A DNA stretch of 62,167 nucleotides from Symbiodinium natans (taxonomy: Eukaryota; Sar; Dinophyceae; Suessiales; Symbiodiniaceae): positions 877,690-939,856 of the forward strand of contig CAJNDS010000036.1 in NCBI GenBank assembly GCA_905221605.1, written 5' to 3'. Made by a program: the position numbers and the translations under genes. Under the pieces are notes generated by a model. That model ran no database searches and was not told the origin of the DNA. It saw only the letters and a program-made list of their open reading frames with translations. Below, in pieces: positions 9,597 to 19,515 of the stretch; the stretch's first letter is position 1, and every line of letters begins with the position of its first letter.

Positions 9597-9791
9597 AACT
9601 CCAAACCCTAAATTCTAAACCCTAAACCCTAAACCCTAAACCCGAAACCCTAAACGCTAAACCCTAAACCCTAAACCCTAAACCCTAAACCCTAAACCCT
9701 AAACCCTAAACCCTAAACCCTAAACCCTAAACCCTAAACCCTAAACCCTAAACCCTAAACCCTAAACCCTAAACCCTAAACCCTAAACCCT
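9597..9791 (+). repeat. Long (CCCTAAA)n array
   Basis: About 27 units, the last 20 perfect. The preceding 120 bp (9475-9596) is a graded mixture of variant units. The next island (9807) starts a candidate exon. Confidence 0.95.
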
Positions 9792-9806
9792 ATCAAAGAG
9801 ATTCAG

Positions 9807-9862
9807 CCATGGGCTCCGACGCAGAAGCAGCCCAGGCCCTCCGTACGAGCATAAGGGGACGG
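9807..9862 (+). CDS. Exon candidate with ATG (MGSDAEAAQALRTSIRGR)
   Basis: Follows GATTCAG and opens CC-ATG-GGC, a favourable start context. 18 codons are open before repeat-derived sequence. It could be a first coding exon or an internal one. The short length keeps confidence low. Confidence 0.25.
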
Positions 9863-9939
9863 TCTATAGTTTAGGGTTTGGGGTTTAAGGTTTGGGGTTT
9901 GGGGTTTAGGGTTTCGGGTTTCGGGCTTGGGGCGGTGCT

Positions 9940-10510
9940 TGGAGGTTCATGGGTTGTCATAGGTTCTGGGTTTTACGGTCTTAGGGATTTAGGGCTTTGG
10001 GGTTGTGACTTTGCGGGCTTTTTAGGGTTTCGGTCTTTAGGACTTTAGGGGGTTTCTTAAGGTTGTGGCGTTTTAGGTTTGAGGTTATGGGCGGGTTTTC
10101 CGGGTTCCTGGGTTTAAGGGTTAAGAGTTTAAGGTTTGGGGTTTTGGGCTTGGGGCTCCGGGTCTAAGATGGGGGTTCAAGGTCTCGGGTTTCGGGCAGT
10201 GGGTGGGAGGGTATGTAGGTTTCTTGAAGGTTCATGAGTAGGGGTTTTCAGGGTAGCTGGACTGAAATCACGATTCAAGCTACACCATCTCTCTTTTTGT
10301 AGTTGTGGCTGGGGTGCTGAGGGGTTTACAGCAATTTATGTTGTTTTTGCAGGGGATTTATGGGAGATGTATAGGGATTTATTGGGGTTTATGGCGGATA
10401 TATGGTGCAGCGTCGAGGGTTTTAGGGTTTAAGGTAAGGTTATGAGAAGTTCTAATTATAGTTGCCCTATTCTTCACCCCACTTGTAAGTACCCACGAAC
10501 CTCCAGGTAG
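9940..10510. mobile_element. Partial family A element ends in a degenerate TTTAGGG stretch
   Basis: Left-end copies occur at about 9939-9960 (CTTGGAGGTTCATGGG) and 10213-10232 (CTTGAAGGTTCATGAGTAG). A degenerate full copy spans about 10434-10509, ending GTACCCACGAACCTCCAGG. Intervening DNA is degenerate T/G-rich telomere-like sequence with no exon I can defend. Confidence 0.45.
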
Positions 10511-10615
10511 CCCTAAACCCTAAACCCTAAACCCTAAACCCTAAACCCTAAACCCTAAACCCTAAACCCTAAACCCTAAAAACCTAACTAAACCCTAAAC
10601 CCTAAACCCTAAGCT
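10509..10615 (+). repeat. (CCCTAAA)n array
   Basis: About 13 units, with one small interruption (AACCTAACTAAA), immediately after a family A element end. Confidence 0.95.
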
Positions 10616-10636
10616 CTTAAGGGGCCTCAAAACCCG

Positions 10637-10729
10637 CTTCTCCTCGAGGACGCCCGGGCGCACGCCCTGGAGACGCAGCTGCAGCGGCCTCTGCGCGAGG
10701 CTTCGGGAAGACAAAGAGAAACTGTGAAA
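10637..10729 (+). CDS. Exon candidate, charged helix
   Basis: 31 codons (LLLEDARAHALETQLQRPLR then EASGRQRETVK), rich in G/C at third positions and heptad-like. Lies between a CCCTAAA array and a TTTAGGG array. A coiled-coil segment is plausible. Product unknown. Confidence 0.4.
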
Positions 10730-10915
10730 GGGTTTAGGGTTTAGGGTTTAGGGTTTAGGGTTCAGGGTTTAGGGTTTAGGGTTCAGGGTTTGTAGGGTTT
10801 TGGGTTTAGGGTTTGGGATTAGGGGGTTTAGGATTTTGGGTTTAGGGTTTAGGGTTTGGGATTAGGGGGTTTAGGGTTTAGGGTTTAGGGGTTTAGGGCT
10901 TAGGGCTTGGGGCTT
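10728..10915 (-). repeat. TTTAGGG array with variants
   Basis: Alternating TTTAGGG, TTCAGGG and TTTGGGATTAGGGGG units, including a directly repeated ~35 bp higher-order block (GGGTTTGGGATTAGGGGG at about 10808 and 10853). Confidence 0.9.
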
Positions 10916-10972
10916 GAGGCTTGCAGCGAACCATTGTGAGCGTCACCAATCTTTGCAAAATAAGGCTATCAC

Positions 10973-11036
10973 CAGGTATAAGTACATTTACCCTACTTGT
11001 AACCTTGCTTATGGCTACCATGAACCTCCAGGTATA
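10973..11036. mobile_element. Family A element, short or truncated copy
   Basis: Right end GCTACCATGAACCTCCAGG is clear. The left end is reduced to CCAGGTATAAGTAC. Subterminal CCCTACTTGTAACCTTGCTT repeats are present. Confidence 0.5.
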
Positions 11037-11256
11037 CCCACAAACCCTGAACCAAACTCCTAAACCATGGTGGCGTGTGCGACTTTCCAGTCTTCCCTAA
11101 ACCCCGAACCTCCCAGACTACACCAAACAGCGGGTTTGGGGTTTAGGGTTCGGGTTTAGGGTTCACGGTCCAGGGGCCAGGGTTTAGGGTTTAGGGTTAG
11201 GGTTTAGGGTTTAGGGTTTAGGGTTTAGGGCTTAGGGTTTAGGGTTTAGGCTTTAG

Positions 11257-11349
11257 AGCATCCCTGCATGCACCAGCGAGAGTTCCCTGCTGCTATTCTG
11301 TGTTTTGGGAGATGAGGTCATGGACTTCATGCTGCGGGCCCCTGAGGCA
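11257..11349 (+). CDS. Exon candidate, hydrophobic
   Basis: Starts after CTTTAG. 31 codons (SIPACTSESSLLLFCVLGDE then VMDFMLRAPEA) run to a TAA. It has a short hydrophobic core followed by an acidic/helical part. Could be a C-terminal or internal exon. Not recognised. Confidence 0.35.
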
Positions 11350-12180
11350 TAAGATCCTAACCCCTGAAATGCTGAACCCGCAGCCCTAAACCCCAAAACC
11401 AACCCTCAGGCCCAAACCTCAAACACTAAGCTCGAAGTCCGAATGCAGAGGCGGATCCGCAAAAGTGGCTGGCTCCTCGCCTTTGTCTCAGGGTTTAGGG
11501 TTTAGGTTTTGTTAGTTTAGGGTTTAGGGCAAGAACTTTGACAGTTCTTTACGGTTAAACTGAGGCGCTGGGTTTAGTGTCAGCCCGAAGCCCTAAGCCC
11601 TAGTTTAGGGTTTAGGGTTTAGGGTCCTTTGTGTGAGCCGAGCTGGGATTCTATGGTTTAGTTCATAGTCGTTACTTAATTGAATCCCTAGGCACTGCCC
11701 CACACCTTGTGCCGAATCCGAAAGTCTGCACCCTAAGCCCAAATTCCTGTGATCGGCAGGCCTGAGGGCCCTAAGCCCTAAGCCCTAAGCCCTAAGCCCT
11801 AAGCCCTAAACCCTGAACCTTAAACCCCAAACCCCAATCAGTAGGTGTAGCCCGTAGGAAATCGCAGTGCCAAGTAAACTTCGGGGTGGATGGGTGCTAA
11901 GGGGATGAAGGTGCTAGGGCTAAGGGCTTATGGGGGTTTAAGGGCTTGTAGGGTTGTAAGGGTTGAAGGCTTTGTACGCCTTTTAGTAGGTTTTTACAGT
12001 TCATGGTTTGATATGTTTTTTCGGGGTTTTAGGGTTTATAGGATTGCGTGGGTATTTAGGGTTTATAGGTTTGTTAGGGTTCACGGGGTTTATAGGGCTT
12101 GTAGGGTACCCGCAGATGCCCTAAACCCTACACCCTAAACCCGAAAACCCCAAAACCAAAAAACCCAAAAACCCTAAATC

Positions 12181-12598
12181 CCCGATACCCTAAAACCCTA
12201 AAACCCTAAAACCCTAAACCCTAAAACCCTAAAACTCTAAAACCCTAAAACCCTAAAACCCTAAAACCCTAAAACCCTAAAACCCTAAAACCCTAAAACC
12301 CTAAAACCCTAAAACCCCCTAAAACCCTAAAACCCTAAAACCCTAAAACCCTAAAACCCTAAAACCCTAAAACCCTAAAAACCCTAAAACCCTAAAACCC
12401 TAAAACCCTAAAACCCTAAAACCCTAAAACCCTAAAACCCTAAAACCCTAAAACCCTAAAACCCTAAAACCCTAAAACCCTAAAACCCTAAAACCCTAAA
12501 ACCCAACCCTGAAACCTTGATGAAACCCTGAAACCCTAAAACCCTAAAACCCTAGAACCATAAAACCCTAAAACCCTAAAACCCTATTTCCTAAAATC
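12181..12598 (+). repeat. (CCCTAAAA)n octamer array
   Basis: About 45 copies of CCCTAAAA (complement TTTTAGGG) with rare length variants. This is the longest homogeneous array of a non-canonical unit here. TTTTAGGG is the telomere repeat known from Chlamydomonas, but here it is interstitial and sits among TTTAGGG arrays. Confidence 0.95.
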
Positions 12599-12654
12599 CT
12601 AGACCCCAAGATAGGGTTTAGGGGGTTTAAGGGGTTTCAGGGGTTAGGGCCCAG

Positions 12655-12740
12655 GGACTGAGAGCTGTGAACACCCTCAAGGCTAAGCCCGATAAACTGA
12701 TGGGCCGAAGCCCAAACCCCACAACCTACAGCCTGAACCC
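12655..12740 (+). CDS. Exon candidate
   Basis: After GGCCCAG|G, open for about 28 codons (GLRAVNTLKAKPDKLMGRSP then NPTTYSLNP). Lys/Pro-rich, unlike the repeat background. Unknown product. Confidence 0.3.
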
Positions 12741-12828
12741 GGTTTAGGCTTTAGGGTTTGGGGTTTAGGGTTTAGGATTTAGGGTTTAACAGTTTAGGGT
12801 TTATGGGGTTTAGGGCCAAGATCAGCAG

Positions 12829-12922
12829 GCGCCACTCCTCACGCAGTATGGCTTTGCGGTTGGCGTGGTGATCACGGGCTGCGGAAACAACATCGTCAAG
12901 CAGCGACCGGGCTCCGAATTTA
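12829..12922 (+). CDS. Exon candidate, partly hydrophobic
   Basis: Begins after ATCAGCAG|G. 31 codons read APLLTQYGFAVGVVITGCGN then NIVKQRPGSEF, ending where TTTAGGG repeats start. The LTQYGFAVGVVITG part could be the end of a membrane helix. A good splice-acceptor context and GC-rich third positions favour a real exon. Confidence 0.45.
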
Positions 12923-12992
12923 AGGGTTTAGGGTTTAGGGTCTATGACGCCCAGCGGTGCCATTGTTCAGCCTGATTCCCTTGTTCCAGGTT

Positions 12993-13111
12993 CCCTAAAC
13001 CCTAAACCCTAAACCCTAAACCCTAAGCCCTAAACCCTAAACCCTAAACCCTAAACCCTAAACCCTAAACCCTAAACCCTAAACCCTAAACCCTAAACCC
13101 TAAACCCTAAG
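12993..13111 (+). repeat. (CCCTAAA)n array
   Basis: About 17 units with a single CCCTAAG variant. Flanked by short open islands (SMTPSGAIVQPDSLVPGSL before, AKMTDLEVGQ after, about 13163-13186). Confidence 0.95.
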
Positions 13112-13184
13112 CTTCGCCTGATGAAACTTGATTCGTGAAACCTAGACCGTTTAGAGCCAAGATGACCGACCTGGAGGTCGGTCA

Positions 13185-13530
13185 GGGTTTAGGGTTTAGG
13201 GTTTGGGGTTTAGGATTTAGGGTTTAGGGTTTAGGGTTTAGGGTTCAGAGTTTAGGGTTCAGGGTTTAGGGTTCATGGTTTAGGGTTTAGGATTTAGGGG
13301 TTGGGTTTAGAGTTTGGGGTTTAGGGTTTAGGGTTTAGGGTTTAGGGGTTAGGGTTTAGAGTTTGGGGTTTAGGGTTTAGGGTTTAGGGGTTAGGGTTTA
13401 GAGTTTGGGGTTTAGGGCTTAGGCTTAGGGTTTAGGGAGTTGAGGGAGTTGAGGGTTTAGGGAGAGCCGGGGGTTTAGGGTTTAGGGAGTTTGGGGTAAA
13501 GGGTTTAGGGTTTAGGGCTATGGCTTAAAC
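13185..13530 (-). repeat. TTTAGGG array with higher-order ~50 bp repeat
   Basis: Imperfect TTTAGGG units in which a block TAGGGGTTAGGGTTTAGAGT followed by TTGGGGTTTAGGG recurs three times (about 13295-13420). Opposite orientation to the preceding CCCTAAA array. Confidence 0.9.
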
Positions 13531-14197
13531 TTATGGTTTTGGGGTCTATGTGGCCGAGAGTCCCCAAGCTCATCGAAGGCTTACAGGCGACTGCACCTTT
13601 GGAGACCTGGGCATGTCAGCCTAAACCCGAAGATCCTGAGCCCCTAAACCCTAAACCCCCCTAAACCCTCAACCTAAACCCTAGGGTTTAAACCCTAAGC
13701 CCTAAGCCCTAAGCCCTAAGCCCTAAGCCCTAAACCCTAACATGAGATCCTGAAACAAAGAGAACCTGATCCGCAAACCCTAACCTTACTTCGAACCAGA
13801 TATACTTTGAGTTGCGACTAGTAGAACCTGGCGAATAACTAGTCAGGAAGTAGACCCTAAACCCCAGACCCCAAATCCTCATCCCAAACCCTAAACCCCA
13901 AACCCGAAACCCGAACCCCAAACCCTGAACCCCAAACCCTAAACCCCAAACCCTAAACCCTCCCTCCAAACCCTAAACCCCAACAGCATCAACCGCCGCC
14001 AGGATAGCCACTCGGCCATTGATCCCTGGCCTCCATCGAAGGGTTTAGGGTTTGGGGTTCGAGGTTAGGGTTTGGGGTATAGGGTTTGGGGTTTGGGGTT
14101 TGGGGTTAGGGTTTTGGGTTTAAGGTTTGGGGTTTAGGGTTTAGGGTTCGGGGTTTTGGGTGTAGGGTTCGGGGTTTAGGATTTCGGATTCCCACCA

Positions 14198-14320
14198 TCC
14201 CCACTCCAACTAATCCCCTCCCCCCTACTATCCAAATCTTCCCCCACTGCCCTCAAAACTGAAGCTGGTGTGTTAACGACCCGGGCTGGGTTGCTTGTTT
14301 GGGATTTCGGGGAGAGGGCT
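14198..14320 (+). CDS. Exon candidate
   Basis: 41 open codons (SPLQLIPSPLLSKSSPTALK then TEAGVLTTRAGLLVWDFGER) between two repeat blocks. Ser/Pro-rich start and hydrophobic end. No recognised domain. Confidence 0.3.
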
Positions 14321-14363
14321 TAAGGGTTTCGGAAGTACTTCTGCGCTGTGGTACAAGTAGGGG

Positions 14364-14475
14364 GCCCTAAACCCTAAACCCTAAACCCTAAACCCTAAAC
14401 CCTAAACCCTAAACCCTAAACCCTAAACCCTAAACCCTAAACCCTAAACCCTAAACCCTAAACCCTAAACCCTAA
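14364..14475 (+). repeat. (CCCTAAA)n array
   Basis: Sixteen essentially perfect units. Confidence 0.95.
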
Positions 14476-14601
14476 ACGGGTCCTTTTTAGGGCGCGGGGC
14501 GCTAGGCCGCATGCTCAGCCCTGGGAGCCCTCATTGCGCCCCTTTGCCCGAAAGAACCTTGACAGAGAAACCTACGGGTTTAGGGTTCAGGGTTTAGGGT
14601 A

Positions 14602-14880
14602 GGACCCTAAACCCTAAACCCTAAACCCTAAACCCTAAACCCTAAACCCTAAACCCTAAACCCTAAACCCTAAACCCTAAACCCTAAACCCTAAACCCTA
14701 AACCCTAAACCCTAAACCCTAAACCCTAAACCCTAAACCCTAACCTAAACCCTAAACCCTAAACCCTAAACCCTAAACCCTAAACCCTAAACCCTAAACC
14801 CTAAACCCTAAACCCTAAACCCTAAACCCTAAACCCTAAACCCTAAACCCTGAACCCTGAGCCCTGAGCCCTAAACCCCA
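14602..14880 (+). repeat. Longest near-perfect (CCCTAAA)n array
   Basis: About 35 units, with one frame slip (CCCTAACCTAAA) at about 14740. It is preceded by three TTTAGGG units in opposite orientation at 14579-14600. Confidence 0.95.
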
Positions 14881-15040
14881 TAAACCTAAAATGCCTACTT
14901 CCTGAACCCTCGATCCTGTCAGCCCTAGCCCTAGTCCCTGGTTCCGTAAACCTCAAACCATGGGTTCCCCTATTGTCCCTGGGTTTAATTTTGGTTTGGG
15001 GTTTAGGGTTAGGGTATGGGTTTCAAGGTTTAGGGTTTAG

Positions 15041-15176
15041 GGTTCCCTACTACCCCCCTCGGTTCCCCCCCCAATATTTAAGCCGATTTCGGGATAATTA
15101 AGCCTGATTAAGGTTGTGCAAGGGGAGAACCTTGGGCGGGGGAGGGGTAGTATAGCGCGGGGTAGTAGGGGAACTC
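15041..15176. mobile_element. Family D inverted-repeat element
   Basis: Left end GTTCCCTACTACCCCC and right end GGGGTAGTAGGGGAAC are inverse complements over about 16 bp. The interior is ~105 bp and noncoding. Size and structure match a MITE-like element. Only one copy is seen in the window. Confidence 0.6.
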
Positions 15177-15371
15177 ATGATCAAACCCTCCTGGGATGCC
15201 CCTCTTCAGGATCTCAACCCTAGACTTAAGATCCCTCCAAAAGCCCTGATGCTGCGAGTGCTGCTCTGTAACAGTTGCACATACCAGGCACTACCCTGGA
15301 CCCCAAAACCCTAAAGGCCCAAACTCTAACGTTTAGGGTTCGGGGTGAAGGAGTTAGAGCCCTAAGCCCAG

Positions 15372-15471
15372 GACGCACTACACCTACATTCTGAGCCTGG
15401 CGGACGCCGTGGCGTATCTGCCGGTGCTCGGGCACAGCCAGTATAGTTCAAGTCCAAGGATGCAAGAGGGT
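15372..15471 (+). CDS. Exon candidate, membrane-like segment
   Basis: Starts at CCCAG|G. The open frame reads THYTYILSLADAVAYLPVLG then HSQYSSSPRM. It is the first of a series of + islands to 25.6 kb with hydrophobic stretches. The family is not recognised, but the arrangement suggests a multi-pass membrane protein gene with very short exons. Confidence 0.45.
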
Positions 15472-15578
15472 TTAGGGTAGGGTTTTTGGTGGGATGTACG
15501 CTTTTTTGCTTGTTTAAGGAGGGCGGGGAGGGTTTCAAGGTTTATGGAATTGCGGATTGAGAGTTTAGGGGATTTCAG

Positions 15579-15650
15579 AAAATTAAACCTCAGACCGAAC
15601 GCCCTAATTTGTTGCCCCTCCATGGCTACTGCTCGAGGCAACTTCCATTA
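15579..15650 (+). CDS. Exon candidate
   Basis: After GATTTCAG; KIKPQTERPNLLPLHGYCSR then QLP stays open to the next TTTAGGG array. Short, with a good acceptor. Confidence 0.3.
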
Positions 15651-15715
15651 GGGTTTAGGGTTTAGGGTTTAGGGTTTAGTGGGAACGTCTGTAATACGCT
15701 TCATATGAACTACAG

Positions 15716-15772
15716 GAACCCCAAATTTCGCACAGCCCTTGCGTAGGCTACTTGGCGCCTGCTGCCTTTAAA
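15716..15772 (+). CDS. Exon candidate
   Basis: After ACTACAG|G; 19 codons (EPQISHSPCVGYLAPAAFK) before CCCTAAA sequence. Short, with an AG|G acceptor as in neighbouring islands. Confidence 0.3.
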
Positions 15773-16052
15773 CACCCTAAACAACTTGGGGTATGACCCT
15801 TACTGCAGGAACCCCTAAACCCTAAGCTATAACCGAACTCCTAAACCCCCCAGCCTAACGAACCCTCACAGGGGTTCACATGTAGAAGAGAACCCCATGT
15901 AGGGCCACCACCTGGTACCCTACTCCCCTTCAAGTCCCTGTTCACATCACAGTTTGGGGGGCTACCAGGTTGTGGAGGCAGGGTTTAGGGTTTAGGGTTT
16001 AGGGTTTCGGGTTTAGGCTTTCGGGTTTAGGGTTTAGGCTTTGAGGTTTAGG

Positions 16053-16121
16053 GCCTCGGGAGGTCTACGGCGCGATCTTGCTTTGCTTCTTGGCGCTGGG
16101 CGTTGCCCCTCAGCTGCAACC
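16053..16121 (+). CDS. Exon candidate, hydrophobic segment
   Basis: After GGGAG|G; reads VYGAILLCFLALGVAPQLQP. A clear transmembrane-type segment. Lies between TTTAGGG blocks. Probably part of the same membrane protein gene as the islands at 15372 and 16233. Confidence 0.45.
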
Positions 16122-16232
16122 CGAGGTGGTATGCTCCCAACCCCGAATCCTAAACGGTTTAGGGTTTAGGGTTTAGGGTTTAGGGTTTAGGGTTTAGGGT
16201 TTAGGGGTCCCCCAAACAATCGAAATCACCAG

Positions 16233-16313
16233 GTGCCCAAGAGCCAGATCACCTTCATGTGGTGCCGTCCGGGCCAGCGATTTCCTTACTTCCTCCTGCC
16301 GCTTGCCCAGGGG
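16233..16313 (+). CDS. Exon candidate
   Basis: After ATCACCAG|G; VPKSQITFMWCRPGQRFPYF then LLPLAQG. Mixed loop and hydrophobic end. The frame stays open into flanking sequence to about 16470, but the later part is repeat-derived. Confidence 0.4.
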
Positions 16314-16533
16314 TTGGGGGGTCAGAGACTTCGAAGGCTTCTGCGGAGGTTGAACCTAAGCCCTAAACCCTCAACCCTAAACCCTGTGGGCTTAATGAGG
16401 GTTTCGGGGTTCTTGGGGGGGGGGGGAGGAGGGAGAATTTCCAAAGATCAAGGCTGGTTGCCCACGCCCTAAAGCCCTCAAGCCCTAAGTCAGCTCATTT
16501 GAGGTTTAGTGTGTAGGGTTTAGGGCTGAAGGG

Positions 16534-16660
16534 CCAACCTTTACTGGTTCTGAGTAGGGAATGAGGGAATTAGGCACCCTAGATAATCCCTTCAAGGGTA
16601 TCTGTAGGGGGGTATAGGGTGCCTAATTCCCACATTCCCTACTGAGAACCAGTAGGTTTG
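16534..16660. mobile_element. Family C hairpin element with ~46 bp arms
   Basis: Left arm 16534-16581 and right arm 16615-16660 are inverse complements with only a few mismatches; both contain GAATTAGGCACCCTA or its complement and CTGGTTCT/AGAACCAG. The loop is ~33 bp. The arms are nearly the whole element, so the transcript would fold into one long stem. No protein. Confidence 0.75.
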
Positions 16661-16843
16661 TAGGGTAAACCCTAAACCCCTAAACCCTACCCAAGGCCTT
16701 GCAAAATCCCTCTACCCCATTAAGCAAAAGACCTACATAAACCCTACACCCCAACCCCGCAATCCTTCATTCCCCCCGCCCCTGAACCCTAAACCCTAAA
16801 CCACGTAAGCCGTAAAGCCTAAGCCCTGAGGTTTAGTCCCAAG

Positions 16844-16891
16844 TTCGTGGGGCTTCTCTTCATTTGTGTGGGTCCCTCTTGGCTGGCGCTG
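16844..16891 (+). CDS. Exon candidate, hydrophobic segment
   Basis: After CCCAAG; FVGLLFICVGPSWLAL then TAG. Sixteen codons of transmembrane character. Short enough to occur by chance, but it fits the series of hydrophobic islands. Confidence 0.3.
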
Positions 16892-17168
16892 TAGGGTTAG
16901 GTGAGGGTTTAGGGTTTAGGCTTCAGGGTTTAGGGTTCAGTCTCGCCATAACCACACCCCCAAACCCGAAATCCCAAACAGCTTCTATTACCCAGGTTTC
17001 AACGCTAAACATGACCTAGAAGCCCTAAATCACACTGGACTCTTTTCCATTCAGGGTTCGGCCGGGGTTGCAGTTTGAGCGCCGAACTGCTGTGCACTAC
17101 CCCGCTTGACCCTAAACCCTAAAACCCTAAACTCTCCCCGCTCTCCCCCTGTGTCCGGCACTCCCCAG

Positions 17169-17240
17169 GATGGTCGCTTCGGGCTTCGCCTCGGCGGCCG
17201 CGGATGTGGTTGGGATGAGCCTGGCTTTCACCTTCATCGG
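17169..17240 (+). CDS. Exon candidate, hydrophobic/Ala-rich
   Basis: After CTCCCCAG|G; MVASGFASAAADVVGMSLAF then TFIG, ending at a TTTAGGG unit. GC-rich third positions. Likely one membrane helix. Confidence 0.4.
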
Positions 17241-17759
17241 GTTTAGGGCGTTTAAGCAGGGGTTTTAGGGTGGTTTAGGGTTTGGGCTTTTACTTTCATA
17301 GGGTTTAGGGCGTTTACGCAGGGGTTTAAGGGTGGTTTGAGGGTGGTTTAGGGTTTTGGGTTGATTTAAGGGGGGTTAAGGGGGTTTAAGGGGAGTTAAG
17401 GGGGGTTTAGGGGGGTTTAGGGGCGTTTAGGGAAGCCCGATGCCCTCAAACTGAACCCTGATTTCTATAACAACAAACAAGTTAACCCGAAGAGAAGCCC
17501 TAAGTCCTAAGCCCCTAAACCTCTAAAGCCCTGACAGCCCCTAAAACCCCTAAAACTCCTAAACCCTTAACCATGCATAAGCCCTAAGCCCTAAACCCTA
17601 AACCCCCCTAAAGCCCTAAACCCTGAACCCCAAGTTCCCAGTGAACAGAGCTGGATCTACCCTAAAACCCTGCGCTGCTGAACCCTAAACCCTAAACCCT
17701 AAACCCTAGGCCCCTAAAGCAGCTAAAGCCTCAAACCCTAAGCCCCTAAAGCCCCTAAA

Positions 17760-17893
17760 CCCTAAAGCCCGTAAACCCTAAGCCCTAAGCCCTAAGCCCT
17801 AAGCCCTAAGCCCTAAGCCCTAAGCCCTAAACCCTAAACCCTAAACCCTAAACCCTAAACCCCAAACCCTAAACCCCAAACCCTAAACCCTAG
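17760..17893 (+). repeat. CCCTAAG/CCCTAAA mixed array
   Basis: Eight to nine CCCTAAG units followed by CCCTAAA units. The CCCTAAG variant forms homogeneous sub-arrays here and at 11770-11810, 13692-13728, 18385-18425 (inverted) and 19302-19345. Confidence 0.9.
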
Positions 17894-17969
17894 GATCTGC
17901 ACGCCCTACGTCACCGGCCCCCTGCACTCCCTGCTCTCGAACTGCACCTCGGAACCTCGCCTGGGCTTT
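17894..17969 (+). CDS. Exon candidate
   Basis: After CCCTAG|G; ICTPYVTGPLHSLLSNCTSE then PRLGF and a TGA. Contains NCT, a possible N-glycosylation site if extracellular. Confidence 0.35.
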
Positions 17970-18446
17970 TGAAGGTTTAGGGTTTAGGGTTTACGGTTTA
18001 GGGTTTAGGGTTTAGGGTTTCGGGTTTAGGGTTTAGGGTTTCGGGGTTTAGGGGTTTAGGGGTTTAGGGGCTTAGGGGATTAGGGGCTTAGGGGTTTAGG
18101 GTTTAGGGTTTTTTGGGGTTTAGGGGTTTAGGGGCTTAGGGGTTAAGGGTTCATCCGAGGTTTAGGGGTTTTAGGGGTTTAGGGGTTGAGGGGTTTCGGG
18201 GTTTCGGGTGCAGGGCTTCAGAAAGAAACATGGCAGACAGTGAGTGTTTTGCGCCTTAGGGAGCTTGAAGCACTACACTCACGGGGCTTGAAGCCTTCTG
18301 ACTTGTAGGGAAACACAGGAATTAGGGTTTCGGGGTTTAGGGTTTAGGGTTTTGGGGTTTATATAGGTTTTAGGGTTTAGAGTTTTGGGCTTAGGGCTTA
18401 GGGCTTAGGGCTTAGGGCTTAGGGCTTCAAGGGACTCAAAGCCTAG

Positions 18447-18515
18447 GTCTACATCGCGCTCCTGTCCATCATGCTGCTGCGCCAGCGCTACTCGCTGCTA
18501 CAGGCCCGGCCTTTG
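18447..18515 (+). CDS. Exon candidate, transmembrane-like
   Basis: After GCCTAG|G; VYIALLSIMLLRQRYSLLQA then RP. Hydrophobic helix followed by a basic loop, a common membrane-protein pattern. Confidence 0.45.
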
Positions 18516-18654
18516 TTAGATACGACTGAAACCCTGGCTACACCCCAATTAAACCGAAACTTTAAACCCTAAACCCTAAACCCTGAAACCTTCGAGGGTC
18601 TGGGGCTGAGGGACCCACAGACTCGACCCAAGCCCGAACCCCAACATACTCGTG

Positions 18655-18808
18655 CTTGGAGGTTCATTGTACTTATTAACTTATTATAACTGTACTTATA
18701 ACTGTACTTATAACTGTTTTTGTATAACCATATTAGGGCACTTAAGTGGCTTATAAGCGGGTTATAAGCACAGCTAAAATTGGTTAATAAGCACCATGAA
18801 CCTCCAAG
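18655..18808. mobile_element. Family A inverted-repeat element (complete)
   Basis: Left end CTTGGAGGTTCATTGTACTT and right end CACCATGAACCTCCAAG match as inverted termini. The interior carries TATAACTGTACT tandem units (18700-18735) and GCTTATAAGCGGGTTATAAG. 154 bp. Confidence 0.75.
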
Positions 18809-18990
18809 TGGAGTTGGGGAATCTGGGTCCCCCTTCTTCAGAAGCCTCATACAGGGGGATAGAAGGTACCGAATGCCTGAGTTGTCCTGTGTTTTTCATC
18901 AAGAACTCGCAACCCTAAACCTTAACCCTAAACCCTGAACCCTAAATAAACCCAAGCCCCCCCCCCCCCCCCGCCCCCCCCACCCCCCAG

Positions 18991-19047
18991 GTCGCCTCGC
19001 TTCTGCTGGTCTTGGCAGCCGTGGCTTGGCGGCGGCGAGCAAAAGTT
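18991..19047 (+). CDS. Exon candidate, transmembrane-like
   Basis: Preceded by a pyrimidine-only tract ending CCCCCCAG|G (18956-18990), an ideal 3' splice signal. Encodes VASLLLVLAAVAWRRRAKVL, a hydrophobic helix with a basic stop-transfer motif. One of the strongest exon calls in this domain. Confidence 0.5.
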
Positions 19048-19249
19048 TTGGTTTAGGGTTTAGGGTTTAGGGTTTGGTTACTTTTTAAGACCCTCAATCC
19101 AAGCCCTCAACCTCAAAACGCTAAGCCCGAAGCCCTGAAACCCCAAACCCGAAATTCTAGAAGGTTCCAGTAGTCCTGTAGCTTCTAAGGCGAGCCGAAA
19201 CCACACCCCAAACCCTAAACCCTGAGCCCTTGAAGCCCCTACCCGGTCC

Positions 19250-19412
19250 TTAAACCCTAAACCCTAAACCCTAAACCCTAAACCCTAAACCCTAAACCCT
19301 AAGCCCTAAGCCCTAAGCCCTAAGCCCTAAGCCCTAAGCCCTAAACCCTAAACCCTAAACCCTAACCCTAAGCCCTAAACCCAAAACCCTAAACTCTAAA
19401 CCCTAAACCCTA
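19250..19412 (+). repeat. CCCTAAA and CCCTAAG arrays
   Basis: About seven CCCTAAA units, six CCCTAAG units, then mixed units. Ends at the exon-like island at 19437. Confidence 0.9.
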
Positions 19413-19436
19413 ATCCTTGCGATCTTGAGACCTTGA

Positions 19437-19515
19437 GACCTTCGGGGCAACCTTGGCACCGAGGTGATCCTTGGGATCCTGCCCAGCTTCGCGACGCTCG
19501 TGCTGACACGATGCG
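19437..19515 (+). CDS. Exon candidate, hydrophobic
   Basis: DLRGNLGTEVILGILPSFAT then LVLTRC, just after an AG and before a TTTAGGG array. Membrane-helix composition. Confidence 0.45.
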
